Assembly (NCBI GenBank): GCA_024689525.1
Contig: JAILDI010000132.1
Coordinates: forward strand, 1-35,207
Direction of reading: 5' to 3'
Origin: Bacteroidales bacterium
GTDB taxonomy: Bacteria > Bacteroidota > Bacteroidia > Bacteroidales > UBA932
Length of the DNA: 35,207 nt
Position numbers and translations under genes: made by a program
Notes under the pieces: generated by a model
What the model was told of the DNA's origin: nothing
The model's database searches: none
Seen by the model: only the letters and a program-made list of their open reading frames with translations
Shown: positions 21,326 to 30,900 of the stretch, one piece after another
How positions within the stretch are numbered: the stretch's first letter is position 1
Layout: each line of letters begins with the position of its first letter

Positions 21326-21398
21326 GATTCGAACCCCCGGTACGTTGCCGTACACCTGTTTTCGAGGCAGGCTCCTTCAACCACTCGGACAACTCACC
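21314..21398 (-). tRNA. tRNA-Ser(CGA)
   Basis: An 85-nt type II tRNA. The acceptor GGTGAGT pairs with ACTCACC, with discriminator G. The anticodon loop CTCGAAA gives anticodon CGA, reading UCG serine codons. The long variable arm GTACGGCAACGTACC is typical of tRNA-Ser, and the T loop TTCGAAT is canonical. CCA is not encoded. A TACCTTTG promoter element lies upstream and the 3' end is the island attachment site. Confidence 0.95.
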
Positions 21399-21412
21399 AG
21401 TGAACCGGACCA

Positions 21413-21420
21413 CAAAGGTA
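21413..21420 (-). promoter_or_regulatory. -7 promoter element of tRNA-Ser
   Basis: On the minus strand this reads TACCTTTG (TAnnTTTG), 14 bases before the tRNA 5' end, with a TTG about 22 bases further upstream. Confidence 0.65.
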
Positions 21421-21586
21421 TAAAAAAAACTCATACTTCTTGCAATTAGGAGGATGGCTTTTTTCGGATAGTTGACAAAACGGCCTTCCAGGGCTGTCAA
21501 ATAAACATTTTGCAGCGACGGGCCTGATTCTTGCATCTTACATGATGGATACGTCCGAATGCACAATACACTTAAGCATAATAAGT

Positions 21587-22204
21587 ATGAAGAAAATCAT
21601 TACCCTTATGTCCGCAGCGATTCTGCTGCTTGCAGGTACCTCCGCTTTCGCGCAGCCTGCCATTAATGCCGGTTATCTCAATTCCGTTGACCTGGTCAAG
21701 TCCGGCAATTCCACGAATACCAGTCCGATGAGCGGCTTCTATGCCGGTGTCAGCTTCACGGTTCCCGTGGTCTCCGGCCTCAACTTTACCCCGGGTATTT
21801 ACTACGGTTATGCTGCCAAGAGCAACTCGACCGACCTGATCATCACGACGGTGTCCGGCAAGCGGGAGGATCATTTCATCAACATCCCCCTGCACTTCAG
21901 CTATGGCCTTGAGTTCAACCCTGACTTCGTGTTCTTCGCCTATGCCGGCCCGAGCGCCTCGATCGGTGTCGCCTCCAAGATCACCGGCGCCCTCGGCGGG
22001 AACAAGGGATCTTATGACCGCTACCAGGAAAATTCCAACCTCAACCGCTTCGACATTATGCTCGGCGGCGGCGTCGGCGTGGAGATCATGGAGAAGTTCC
22101 GCATCAACGTCGGCTACGACTTCGGTATGCTGAGCCGCTACAAGAACAACGATACCGCTTATCGCCGCAACCAGCTCACCGCCGGTGTGGCCTTCCTCTT
22201 CTAG
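21587..22204 (+). CDS. Small outer-membrane beta-barrel protein
   Basis: The start at ATG 21587 gives MKKIITLMSAAILLLAGTSA, a clean signal peptide ending at AFAQ, 205 residues in total. A frame extending 45 bases upstream is not preferred because it would bury the signal. The mature part alternates polar and hydrophobic residues in about eight strands (for example GFYAGVSFTVPVV, then HFINIPLHFSYGLEF, then FFAYAGPSASIGV) and ends in AGVAFLF with a terminal phenylalanine, the signature for outer-membrane insertion. This matches the OmpX/PorT-like barrels common in Bacteroidota. The function is unknown. It lies outside the island, just beyond tRNA-Ser and divergent from it. No neighbour suggests a partner. 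Confidence 0.8.
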   Translation: MKKIITLMSAAILLLAGTSAFAQPAINAGYLNSVDLVKSGNSTNTSPMSGFYAGVSFTVPVVSGLNFTPGIYYGYAAKSNSTDLIITTVSGKREDHFINIPLHFSYGLEFNPDFVFFAYAGPSASIGVASKITGALGGNKGSYDRYQENSNLNRFDIMLGGGVGVEIMEKFRINVGYDFGMLSRYKNNDTAYRRNQLTAGVAFLF

Positions 22205-22228
22205 AAGCTTCAGAATCTTACACAATGC

Positions 22229-22260
22229 ATTTGCGCCGGCATTTTTATGTCGGCGCAAAT
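22229..22260. terminator. Strong hairpin between the barrel gene and GH9
   Basis: ATTTGCGCCGGCAT (22229-22242), a TTTT loop and ATGTCGGCGCAAAT (22247-22260) form a 14-bp stem with one G-T pair. It follows the barrel gene by 24 bases but lacks a clear T run. It also covers the -33 region of the GH9 promoter, so it may be an operator instead. Confidence 0.55.
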
Positions 22261-22263
22261 TGT

Positions 22264-22271
22264 TATATTTG
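22264..22271 (+). promoter_or_regulatory. -7 promoter element of the GH9 gene
   Basis: TATATTTG matches TAnnTTTG, 22 bases before ATG 22294, and argues against a start upstream of it. Confidence 0.65.
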
Positions 22272-22293
22272 TATCAACTGTAAATCCGTTAGT

Positions 22294-24831
22294 ATGAGAC
22301 GTATCGCTTCGCTTTGGCGCTGCCTGCCGGTCCTGGCAGAACTGTTTCTCCTCGCCAGCCCGGGCCATGCCCAGGATTTCCGCCTGAACGCGTCCGGCTA
22401 TTTCCAGCGGGACGGCGTGGACGTGATGGCATTCAACGATTTCTATCCCGAGGGGCACCAGGGCGGCATCTCCATCCTGATGCACGGCCGGCGCGTCGCG
22501 AGCAACGGCGACATCCGCTTCGAGCCCACCCCGGGGCAGTGGCAGCCCGTGCCGAAGCAGCTGGACCGCAGGATTGTGGGCAATCGCATCGAGACCACCC
22601 TCTGCTACCCCGACTCCAGCCGCCATCTCACGGGTTTCAACCCGATGATCTACCCGGACGTCCAGCTGAGCTACACGGTCACGCTGGAGCCGTCCGGAAA
22701 AGGTTTCCTGGTGACGGTGGACCTCGACCGGCCGGTGCCGGAAGTGCTGGCTGGCCGGGCGGGATTCAACCTCGAATTCTTCCCCGGGGACCTCTTCGGC
22801 AAGCCCTGGATCATGGATGAGCGGCAGGGCATCTTCCCGCCGCAGCCGAACTCCCCGCTGCTCACGCAGGAGAGCTATGTGTATCAGAGCGTGGGCGATT
22901 TCCGCCCCGCGCGGGCGCCGGAGGCCGACGTGCAGCACCTCATCGGCGAGGGCTACAGCCCTTTCACGGCGGATGCCGTGATCGCCGAACCGTATGCCGC
23001 AGGCAAATGCTTCACCCTGCGGCCGGACGATCCCTTCACGCGGCTGACCATCCGGAGCGTGGCCGGCTCCGAGCTGAAGCTCTACGACGGCCGGATGAAC
23101 CACAACAACGGTTGGTTCGTGCTCCGCTCTGACATCCCCGCGGGCGTGACGAAGCGGGCCGTCCAATGGTACATCGAGCCCAATGTCGTGCCGGGCTGGA
23201 CCAGCCGGCCGGTCGTGCAGACCTCGCAGGTGGGCTATCTGCCCGGGCAGAAGAAGGTGGCCATCATCGAGACCGACCGGCGGGACGCCCCGCTGCCGGA
23301 GGCCTCGCTGCTGCGCATCGGGACGGACGGGCCAGAGCTGGTCCGCACGTTCCCGGCGGTGCGCTGGGAGGGTGAATTCCTGCGCTACGCGTATCTGAAG
23401 GTAGATTTCTCCGAGCTGCGCGAGGAGGGGCTCTACCAGGTCCGCTACGGCGACAGCGAGTCGCCGATCTTCCGGATCGCCGCCGATGTGTACGACCGCG
23501 GCGTCTGGCAGCCCGTGATCGAATACTTCCTGCCGGTGCAGATGTGCCACATGAAGGTGATGGAGAAATACCGCGTCTGGCACGACGCCTGCCACCTCGA
23601 CGATGCGCGCATGGCGCCGCCCGGCAACCATATCGACGGCTACGTCCAGCCGGCGGACAACGGCACGCGCTTCCGTGCCCTCGACCCCGTGCCCGGGGTC
23701 AATGCCGGCGGCTGGCATGATGCCGGTGACGACGACGTCCGCCACACCACGGGCAATGAATGCTACATCCTCACGATGGCCTGGGAGGCCTTCCACCCGG
23801 AGATCGACGCCACGGCGATCGACCAGGTCCGCCGCCACGTGGAGATCCACGAGCCGGACGGCCGCAACGACATCCTCCAGCAGATCGAACACGGGATGCT
23901 GCATACGGTGGGCGCGTATCTCGCCCTCGGACGCTTCGCAAAGGGTATTATTACCAATAATTTACGCCAGTACACCCTGCTCGGCGACACCTCCACGATG
24001 TCCGATGGCGTGCTCGGCAACGACGACGACCGCTGGATCTTCCCGGACACGGGTGACGGGGTCGGCGCCGCGGTGAACCTCGCGGCCTCCGCCCGGGCGC
24101 TGCGCGGCTTCAACGACACGCTGGCGACCCACTGCGTGGACATCGCACGGACGACTTTCGCCCGGGCGGAGGCCGCAGGCGGGCGCCCGATGAGCCGGAT
24201 GCAACTGGCGGTCGAGCTGTACCTGACCACCGGGGAGGCGCAGTATTTTGATTTCATCCTGAGCCATTGGGACAGCGTGGTGGCCTCCGCAGGCGGCTGT
24301 GCCTGGTACATGGCGCGGGTGGAGAAGCAGATGGAAGGGCAGAAGAAATACAGGAAGCAGTGCGCTGCCTTCCGCGAGGCGCTGCTGCAGTACCGTGCCG
24401 TGCTGGACCGGCAGAGCGCCGAGACACCCTACGGCGTACCCTACCGCCCGAGCATCTGGGGCGCCGGCTGGGACATCCAGTCCTTCGGGTACCGGCATTA
24501 TTTCCTGGCCAAGGCCTACCCGGACATCTTCTCCCCGGATCAGGTGATGGATGCCCTGCACTTCATCCTGGGCCGGCATCCGGGCTCCAACCAGGCTTCC
24601 TTCGTCGGCGGGGTGGGCGCCACGTCCGCGACGGTCGGCTATGGCCTGAACCGCGCCGACTGGTCCTACATCCCCGGTGGCACGGTCTCCGGCACGGCGC
24701 TGATCCGCCCGGATTACCCGGAACTGCTCACCTTCCCGTACTTGTGGCAGCAGGTGGAATATGTCCTGGGCGGCGGCTCGTCGCACTACATGTTCCTGGT
24801 GCTGGCTGCGAAGGATTTGATGGGGGAGTAG
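22294..24831 (+). CDS. Secreted GH9 family endoglucanase-like glycoside hydrolase
   Basis: The start ATG 22294 (845 residues) is chosen because a TAnnTTTG promoter lies between it and an earlier in-frame ATG at 22225, and because it opens a proper signal peptide ending in GHAQ. After an N-terminal beta-rich region (about 25-300) comes an Ig-like CelD_N domain (RPVVQTSQVGYLPGQKKVAI, then YQVRYGDSESPIFRI), followed by the (alpha/alpha)6 catalytic domain. GGWHDAGD (472-479) carries the catalytic base pair D476/D479. E822 in WQQVEYVLGG is the likely acid. GH9 enzymes cleave beta-1,4-glucans or related glucosides, mostly with inversion. It is a single gene with no SusC/D pair beside it, and its substrate is unproven. 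Confidence 0.87.
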   Translation: MRRIASLWRCLPVLAELFLLASPGHAQDFRLNASGYFQRDGVDVMAFNDFYPEGHQGGISILMHGRRVASNGDIRFEPTPGQWQPVPKQLDRRIVGNRIETTLCYPDSSRHLTGFNPMIYPDVQLSYTVTLEPSGKGFLVTVDLDRPVPEVLAGRAGFNLEFFPGDLFGKPWIMDERQGIFPPQPNSPLLTQESYVYQSVGDFRPARAPEADVQHLIGEGYSPFTADAVIAEPYAAGKCFTLRPDDPFTRLTIRSVAGSELKLYDGRMNHNNGWFVLRSDIPAGVTKRAVQWYIEPNVVPGWTSRPVVQTSQVGYLPGQKKVAIIETDRRDAPLPEASLLRIGTDGPELVRTFPAVRWEGEFLRYAYLKVDFSELREEGLYQVRYGDSESPIFRIAADVYDRGVWQPVIEYFLPVQMCHMKVMEKYRVWHDACHLDDARMAPPGNHIDGYVQPADNGTRFRALDPVPGVNAGGWHDAGDDDVRHTTGNECYILTMAWEAFHPEIDATAIDQVRRHVEIHEPDGRNDILQQIEHGMLHTVGAYLALGRFAKGIITNNLRQYTLLGDTSTMSDGVLGNDDDRWIFPDTGDGVGAAVNLAASARALRGFNDTLATHCVDIARTTFARAEAAGGRPMSRMQLAVELYLTTGEAQYFDFILSHWDSVVASAGGCAWYMARVEKQMEGQKKYRKQCAAFREALLQYRAVLDRQSAETPYGVPYRPSIWGAGWDIQSFGYRHYFLAKAYPDIFSPDQVMDALHFILGRHPGSNQASFVGGVGATSATVGYGLNRADWSYIPGGTVSGTALIRPDYPELLTFPYLWQQVEYVLGGGSSHYMFLVLAAKDLMGE

Positions 24832-24904
24832 GGCGCTCCCGTTCGCGGATTGCCGTCAGTCAATATTTTATGCGCCAACTATTGCGCGTTTGACAAAAAA
24901 CACC

Positions 24905-24912
24905 TACTTTTG
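24905..24912 (+). promoter_or_regulatory. -7 promoter element of tRNA-Val
   Basis: TACTTTTG matches TAnnTTTG and ends 16 bases before the tRNA. A TTGACA-like hexamer lies at about 24890-24895. Confidence 0.65.
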
Positions 24913-24928
24913 CAGTCCCATCCAAGAC

Positions 24929-25003
24929 AGGGGCGTAGCTCAGTTGGTTCAGAGCGCTTGAGTCACATTCAAGAGGTCATCGGTTCGACCCCGATCGTCC
25001 CTA
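24929..25003 (+). tRNA. tRNA-Val(CAC)
   Basis: A 75-nt tRNA. The acceptor AGGGGCG pairs fully with CGTCCCT (with G-T), with discriminator A. The D arm is GCTC-AGTTGGTTCA-GAGC. The anticodon stem CTTGA/TCAAG holds the loop GTCACAT, so the anticodon is CAC, reading GUG valine. The T arm is ATCGG-TTCGACC-CCGAT. Starting one base later would break the acceptor pairing. CCA is not encoded. Confidence 0.92.
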
Positions 25004-25008
25004 CCGGG

Positions 25009-25039
25009 AGCCGTCAGCGATTCGCTGGCGGCTTTTTTT
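25009..25039 (+). terminator. Terminator after tRNA-Val
   Basis: AGCCGTCAGCG (25009-25019) pairs with CGCTGGCGGCT (25023-25033) around an ATT loop, with a run of T to 25039. It is a strong intrinsic terminator directly behind the tRNA, with the fimbria operon converging on it. Confidence 0.9.
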
Positions 25040-25101
25040 GCATAATAATGCTCATTCCTTAGGACAGGACGACGGCTGTGGCCGGAACCGGAGCGGCGCT
25101 G

Positions 25102-27972
25102 CTATTGTGCGTTCTGGATAGTCCAGCCAGTGGGGAGGCCGCTGCCGAGGGTGCCGATGGCAGTCCAGGCATCTGCTGCCGAGGCCGGACGGGTGAAGGT
25201 GCCGCTGGCAGCGAGTCCGAAGTTGTCGCTATTACCGTTGGCAATCCATTTTGTCATGTTCCCGACAACGATTCCTGATGTAGCCAGGCAGGTAATGGAG
25301 GACAGACTGCTGCATTTGTTGAACAGCCACTCATAGCATTTTGAGACGAGCTCCGGGGCGGGAAGCACAGGAGCTGCCGTGAGTGAACTACAGTTCTCGA
25401 AAGTAGCACAGTAACAGAGCTCGGCGAGGTGGGTAGAAGGCAAAAATCCGCTAGGAACCTCACGAAGAGCTGTGCAGTTTTTGAACATTTCCCGGAAGCA
25501 CTCGTTGGTCAGTTGGGTGTCTGCGCTATAGAGTTGTCCCTTTGCCTCCACGAGGTTCTTACACTCTGCAAACATTTGGTAGAAGTTACGGGTCGAACTG
25601 AGGTTTCCCGTTGCTTCGGTGAATACTGGGGTCTCTTTCAGGGAGGTGCAGCGGTAGAACATCTGTTGACAGGCCTTTTCGGCGACTGTCGTTGCTTTCA
25701 TTTCAGTCGGCGGGGTCTCCAGGGCCGTGCATTCGTAGAACATTTGATTATATGCATAAGGACTCAAGGTTGTTGCGGGAAGCCCTCCGGGGGGAGGTGT
25801 CTGCAAGCGAATACATTTGTAGAACATTTGCTCGCATCCGTTGTTTCCGATATTTGTAGCATCAATCGAAGGCGCTGCCGAAATCCTGGCGCAACTGTAG
25901 AACATCTGACGGTAGCCCTTTTCACCAACTGTTGTCGCCGTCAGCGCCGCGGGAGCCGTTGCCATCTCACCACAGTTGTAATACATCTGCTCGCAACCTT
26001 GTTTCCCTACCTCTTCGACGTACATCATGTTCGGCGCATTGAGAAGCACCGGGCACTCAGCGAACATTTTTTGACAGGCAGATTGGGGTATGCTCTTGAA
26101 ATGGAACTCCTCCTGGTTAATCCTGCGAAGCAGGCTGCATCCGTAGAACATATCCTGGAAGCAATTGTTCGCCAAGGTCTCCGCCAATATCTCCGGCGCT
26201 TCGACGAGAGAACTGCACCGATAGAACATTTCCTGATAACAACTACTCTTCATCTCTATGGCGGCCAATTGGGAGGGCCCGGTAGCGAGGGAAGAGCAGC
26301 CCTTGAACATGCTGTGGCAAGCGTCTGCCCCGACCGTGGTAAAAGGAAGTTCGGCGGGAGTGGCCAGGAGGGAGGTGCAGCCGTAGAACATGTTGTAGTA
26401 GCCGGAATTCGGAATGCTTGTTGCCGGAAGCTCCGGCGCATACATCAGCGCCGTACATCCGGAAAACATTTCCTTGCAGACATTTTCCCCTTCCAGAGTT
26501 GTTGCCAGGCGGACCGGGGGCATCTCAAGGGAGGTGCAACCATAGAACATCCGGAAGTAACCTTGCTTCTTGACTGTCGTGGCCGGAAGGTTGGGCGCTT
26601 GGAGCAGGGCCGTGCAGCCAGAGAACATGTTGTTGCATGCATCTTTTCCCAGTGTAGCGGCAAATTTCGAACGGTCAGTGGGATCGATAAAGACTGGAGG
26701 GTTCCGGAGCGAGGTGCAGCCGGAAAACATTTCCTGATAGCAGGATTCCCCGACTGTAGTAGCTGACAAAACCAGTGGCCGTCCCGGAAGGATGTCAATG
26801 TTCGTCATGTTTATGAAGGCCGCTTTCAGGGCATTGTTTCCCAGTGCAGTCTTCTTTGTCGTATAGCCGCTTTCCCGGAACAGGCTCATGATGTCGCCGT
26901 AAATATAGCAGTTCCCGGTGCTGGTGAAAAGGGTGCCAGAGCCGGAATATTGGCTTCCCGTGCCCTGTACCTTGATCTTTTCCCCTGCGTTCAAAGAGAC
27001 CGAAGCCTGGGCGCTGACATCGGTCCATTCCGTACCATTCCTGGAGTACCGTAGACCCGCATTGGTGTAGTTGAACGTGATATCTGTCGCATCGCTTGCC
27101 TGGATGACAAAATCTTCCAGGTCGACATAAGACTGCGAAACGCTATAATAATAGTTGGCCCTAAGCGCTCCGTCTGCAAGGGATCTGGGAGTTAAACCTC
27201 CGGGGATCCCTGTTCCGGAGACGGTGACGGAAGCGTTGTTCAATGTTGTCCCTTTCTCGAATGCGGCAGCGAAACCGGCTTGATTCCCGACCGGCGCGAC
27301 CGTTATTGTCCGGAGGGGGGCTGTGTCCCCATTGTTTGTGAGCGTAAAAGTGACATCTGAAGTGGGATCCTCTTCGAATGCATACGAAAAGATAACAAAG
27401 GTTGACTGCTGTTCAAGGTGAAAAGAAGGATTGCCATAGGTGGCGTCGCCTGTAAACTTGCTGTATTTCCGGACGGCTTCCTTGAATGTGGGTGCGACGG
27501 AGTTCAGGGTGTAAAGATTCTCTTCGGTGATCTTTCCGTTGGCGACCTTGACAATATTATTATCTCGCTGGCTCCCGCTGAACAGGCTGGCGCTGATCTC
27601 GAAGCTGTCTCCGGGCTCGCCCGGCTCATGGGGGCTGACTGGATCGAAATACATCACATCCCCATCGAAGACGGCTTCCGTCTTCCCGGCACCGGCGGTC
27701 AGGTAGAGGATACCATACAGTTCATCCCCCGTCCCTCCTTTCTCCACCACGTACAATATGTCGTCCCGCTCAAAGATGTAGTTCCGGTCGCGCTCGTCCA
27801 AGGTGGCTTTCGTCCCGGCGTCTCCGGACACAACGGCACGCAAATGAACGGTTGTCCAACCTTCACCCGGCTTCCCGGGCTCCACGGGCTCTGTCGATAC
27901 TTTCTGGCATGCCGCCGCATGCAGGAGCAAGATTAATATGGTCAGAAATGAGTGTACTTTTCGCATAATCAT
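25102..27972 (-). CDS. BspA-like leucine-rich-repeat surface lipoprotein, last gene of the fimbria operon
   Basis: This 956-residue protein has a lipoprotein signal ending in HAAAC (C22). Residues about 35-300 resemble a fimbrillin-type domain (GTKATLDERDRNYIFERDDI). Residues about 400-900 hold about 18 repeats of roughly 25 residues around the phrase MFxxCxxL (for example EMFSGCTSL, QMFYECTAL, WLFNKCSSL), the BspA-like leucine-rich repeat. Every unit keeps the cysteine and many have another cysteine or tyrosine four residues before the phrase. A short tail ends in LPTGWTIQNAQ. BspA-type proteins bind host matrix or other bacteria. It starts 5 bp after the 1627-residue subunit, so it is probably the adhesive tip or an exposed anchor. 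Confidence 0.82.
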   Translation of the reverse strand: MIMRKVHSFLTILILLLHAAACQKVSTEPVEPGKPGEGWTTVHLRAVVSGDAGTKATLDERDRNYIFERDDILYVVEKGGTGDELYGILYLTAGAGKTEAVFDGDVMYFDPVSPHEPGEPGDSFEISASLFSGSQRDNNIVKVANGKITEENLYTLNSVAPTFKEAVRKYSKFTGDATYGNPSFHLEQQSTFVIFSYAFEEDPTSDVTFTLTNNGDTAPLRTITVAPVGNQAGFAAAFEKGTTLNNASVTVSGTGIPGGLTPRSLADGALRANYYYSVSQSYVDLEDFVIQASDATDITFNYTNAGLRYSRNGTEWTDVSAQASVSLNAGEKIKVQGTGSQYSGSGTLFTSTGNCYIYGDIMSLFRESGYTTKKTALGNNALKAAFINMTNIDILPGRPLVLSATTVGESCYQEMFSGCTSLRNPPVFIDPTDRSKFAATLGKDACNNMFSGCTALLQAPNLPATTVKKQGYFRMFYGCTSLEMPPVRLATTLEGENVCKEMFSGCTALMYAPELPATSIPNSGYYNMFYGCTSLLATPAELPFTTVGADACHSMFKGCSSLATGPSQLAAIEMKSSCYQEMFYRCSSLVEAPEILAETLANNCFQDMFYGCSLLRRINQEEFHFKSIPQSACQKMFAECPVLLNAPNMMYVEEVGKQGCEQMYYNCGEMATAPAALTATTVGEKGYRQMFYSCARISAAPSIDATNIGNNGCEQMFYKCIRLQTPPPGGLPATTLSPYAYNQMFYECTALETPPTEMKATTVAEKACQQMFYRCTSLKETPVFTEATGNLSSTRNFYQMFAECKNLVEAKGQLYSADTQLTNECFREMFKNCTALREVPSGFLPSTHLAELCYCATFENCSSLTAAPVLPAPELVSKCYEWLFNKCSSLSSITCLATSGIVVGNMTKWIANGNSDNFGLAASGTFTRPASAADAWTAIGTLGSGLPTGWTIQNAQ

Positions 27973-27977
27973 CTATT

Positions 27978-30900
27978 CTATAGTTCGCCTCCATAGACTG
28001 GATCGGTTTTAAAATCGGTGTGGCCGTTGCGCGTGGTGGAGAACTCTCCGTTGTACACGACCCGGACATAGCGGTACTTGGCCCGGGAGATGTGGGGGGG
28101 CTTGCCACCGCCGACGGAGCCAACGTATAAAGTCTTTGCGGCCGTCAGCCGGTCCAGAACTTCCCGGACTTTGGGTTGACTGGCCTCCGGGAACATGGAG
28201 ACATCCATCTCGATATTGTTCCAATAGAGACCTTCCCGGTCCAGCCGGATGTGCAGTGGTTGGTTGGTCATGATGACGTTGGACTGGTTGATGCCGGCAT
28301 AACCTACGTCGTCCTTCGCGTTCCAGACCGTATTGAAACGGATGAAAGAGCCGTTGGCAGTGTCCAGCAGCGGTTCCGCAGGATAAAAGACGTGCAGGGA
28401 CCAGTCTGTCCAGCCGATATCGCTCACGCCGAACGTGATCAGGTTGTCCAGACCCAGGCTCCGGGTTTCGTTGAGCACATAGTATTGCTCATCTGGATGC
28501 GCTGTATAATACTCTTGTGTGAGCTTTTCATATTCTGTCTCAGAAATTTTCCTGTAATACGTATATTTGCTGAGGTCGATGGTGTATGTGTTTTCGCTGT
28601 AGAACGGCTTGAACTCGCACCTGGAGATATCCATGTCCGCTTCAATGAAGTCACCTGCCGCGAAGTCGAGTCCTCCGACCATCATGCGCTTCCAGGGGTA
28701 AGGGTAGAGGTCTGTCTCATCGTCCACGCTGGTCAGATCCACGCCCTTCAGCGGATCGTAGTCCGCCTTCAGGATGTCCATCGCGACTTCTTCCGAGCGT
28801 GTGGTGATGCCGTCGCAGACTGCTTCCAGCTGGAAGCTGTAGGTGCCTGTTTTGAGCGTGCCCGGCTGATAGGTGATGATCTTGCTGAGGTAGGTCGGAT
28901 CCTGACCCTGTTCCTGTGCTATGTCCAGCGTCGTACGGGTGATCCGCTTGTCCGGATCGGTCACCTTGAGCACCCACTTCGTTATGGGCTTCTCAAAGTG
29001 GGCTGCCGTGATAAGGATCGGGAAACGGACCTGGTCGCTGGCTCCCTGTTCATTCGCGTCGTATTCGCAGGGCAGGAGCTTGAGCGAAGTGTAGAGATCG
29101 GAGATCACGCCGATGGGTGCGTCGAAGGTCCGCTCGATACCGGCTGCGTTGCGTACGACAGCCCGCACGGTCATGAAACCGGACACGCCAATGCTCACAG
29201 GCAGTCTCCGGCTCACGGTCTGACGGACGGTGGTACCGTTGAGTTCCAGCCCGGCGGAGGAGAGCTCGATCTCTCTCTTGTTGTCGTCGGCGTCGGTGTA
29301 GCACACCATCAGGTTCACGTTCTGGATGGCGGAGCCCGAGGAGGTGAAATAGAGATTGAGATCCATGTTATCGCCCTTGTGCAGCCGGTCGCTGTGTGTG
29401 ACGGTCAACTTGCCGGTAATGTCGCCGACCATGTTGTCATCCCGGATGCAGCGTATGTTGTTGACCTCTTGACCGGAGTTTTGCAGGAAGATGCGTTTGC
29501 TTGAGGCGTTGTAGGCCCAGCCGATCTTGCGGGTCTCGCCGTCCGTCTTCAAACTGCCCAATTTTCCCCGTGAGAAGTAGGTACGGCACGGGTACAGATT
29601 CGTGTTTGTATCCCAGTAACTGGATGGCAGTACTGCGACCATCATCAGGAGTTCGGTCATGTTGGGCACCCGGTAGCCGGGAGGACAGTAATCATTGTGC
29701 ACAGCAATGTCGTTGTGCATCTTTTCTTGGGAGGGTTTTGATGTGGCGATATCGATCGTTCCCCGGTCCGCCGGATTCTGCGCGGTGAAGCGCAGGTACA
29801 CCCGGTTGTTCATCGAGTATTCTTCGTGGTAGGGGAGATCTTCTTCGGTGTATTCCCGGATGGACTTCGAATTCAGGCGGGTGAATCGGATGGTGTAGGT
29901 GCCGTCATCGTTGGGCCAGGCTTTGTTGTCGGGATCCTGGCCGGCCTCGAAATCGAAATACTGGTCCACCATCGTGTCGAAAGGGGCCTCGGAGATCTCC
30001 TTCGGGGTGCCTTTGTCGCTGAAAGTGCCGATGTTGCGCACGCAGCGGACGGACATGATCTTGTCTTTGTCTTCGGCCGTCGCTCCGCCCGTACCTTTCC
30101 ACCACTGGTCGTCGTAGGTGGTTTTGGTGGCGCCTTCTTCCGCGACGAGGATGCGGGGGTTGTCGATTTTATTGCCCGGAGAGGTGCTGGAGATGACCTG
30201 GGAGCGCCAGAGGGTCTGCGTCGTGACCGTGGTCTTGGTCCCGTCGACCGGTTGGTAGAGCCGGGCCTCCAGGGAGAGGGACTCGTTGCCGACCCACATG
30301 CCGACCAGCTGGTTGATGGAGGCCGTGTACCAGCGCAGTTCTTCGGGATCAATGACACCGTTGCCGTTGTTGTCCCGGTTGCGCGTCAGGCACGAATAGA
30401 GCTGTACGTTGTGATCGCCATCGTCGCGGAGTTCCGGGGTGTTGTTTTCAGATTCAAAATTCAGATAAGTGTTCCAGCGCTGATCCATGCCGGATTCGAG
30501 GCCCCAGAGACCGGCCGTGTTGAGACGGCCGTTCTCGTCGTCGTCGTGGAGGATGACACCGGCGGGAGTGGACTTGCCTGCTTTCCACCAGGGCCATCCT
30601 TCGAGCTCGATGAGGTTCTTGTTGGAGCGATGTCTCCAGGACATTTCGTCCGTGTGCTCTGTGCCCCAAAGGGAGGTCAGGTCAGGCGCGTAGATGTTGT
30701 AGATGGTCTGGATGGACTGCTGGATGATGGAGTGGCTGGCCTCGATCAAGTCGCTCTGGCGGTCATCGCTGATCTGCGTGTTGGCGAGGATGTGCAGTTC
30801 GCGCGGCGCGGCGTTGACAAATTCGCGCCACAGGTTGGGGTTCAGTTCTCCGCTCAGCGGATCGGGCACATGGGTGACCGGATCCTTTTCATAGGTGCGC

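Noticed and set aside
22210..23904. Minus-strand open frame of 564 codons opposite the GH9 gene
   Set aside because: Shadow of the GH9 N-terminal half; composition is unlike a protein.
25300..26760. Regular repeats that could suggest a CRISPR array
   Set aside because: The periodicity of about 75 bp is in frame and degenerate, encoding leucine-rich repeats; there are no identical repeats with unique spacers and no cas genes.
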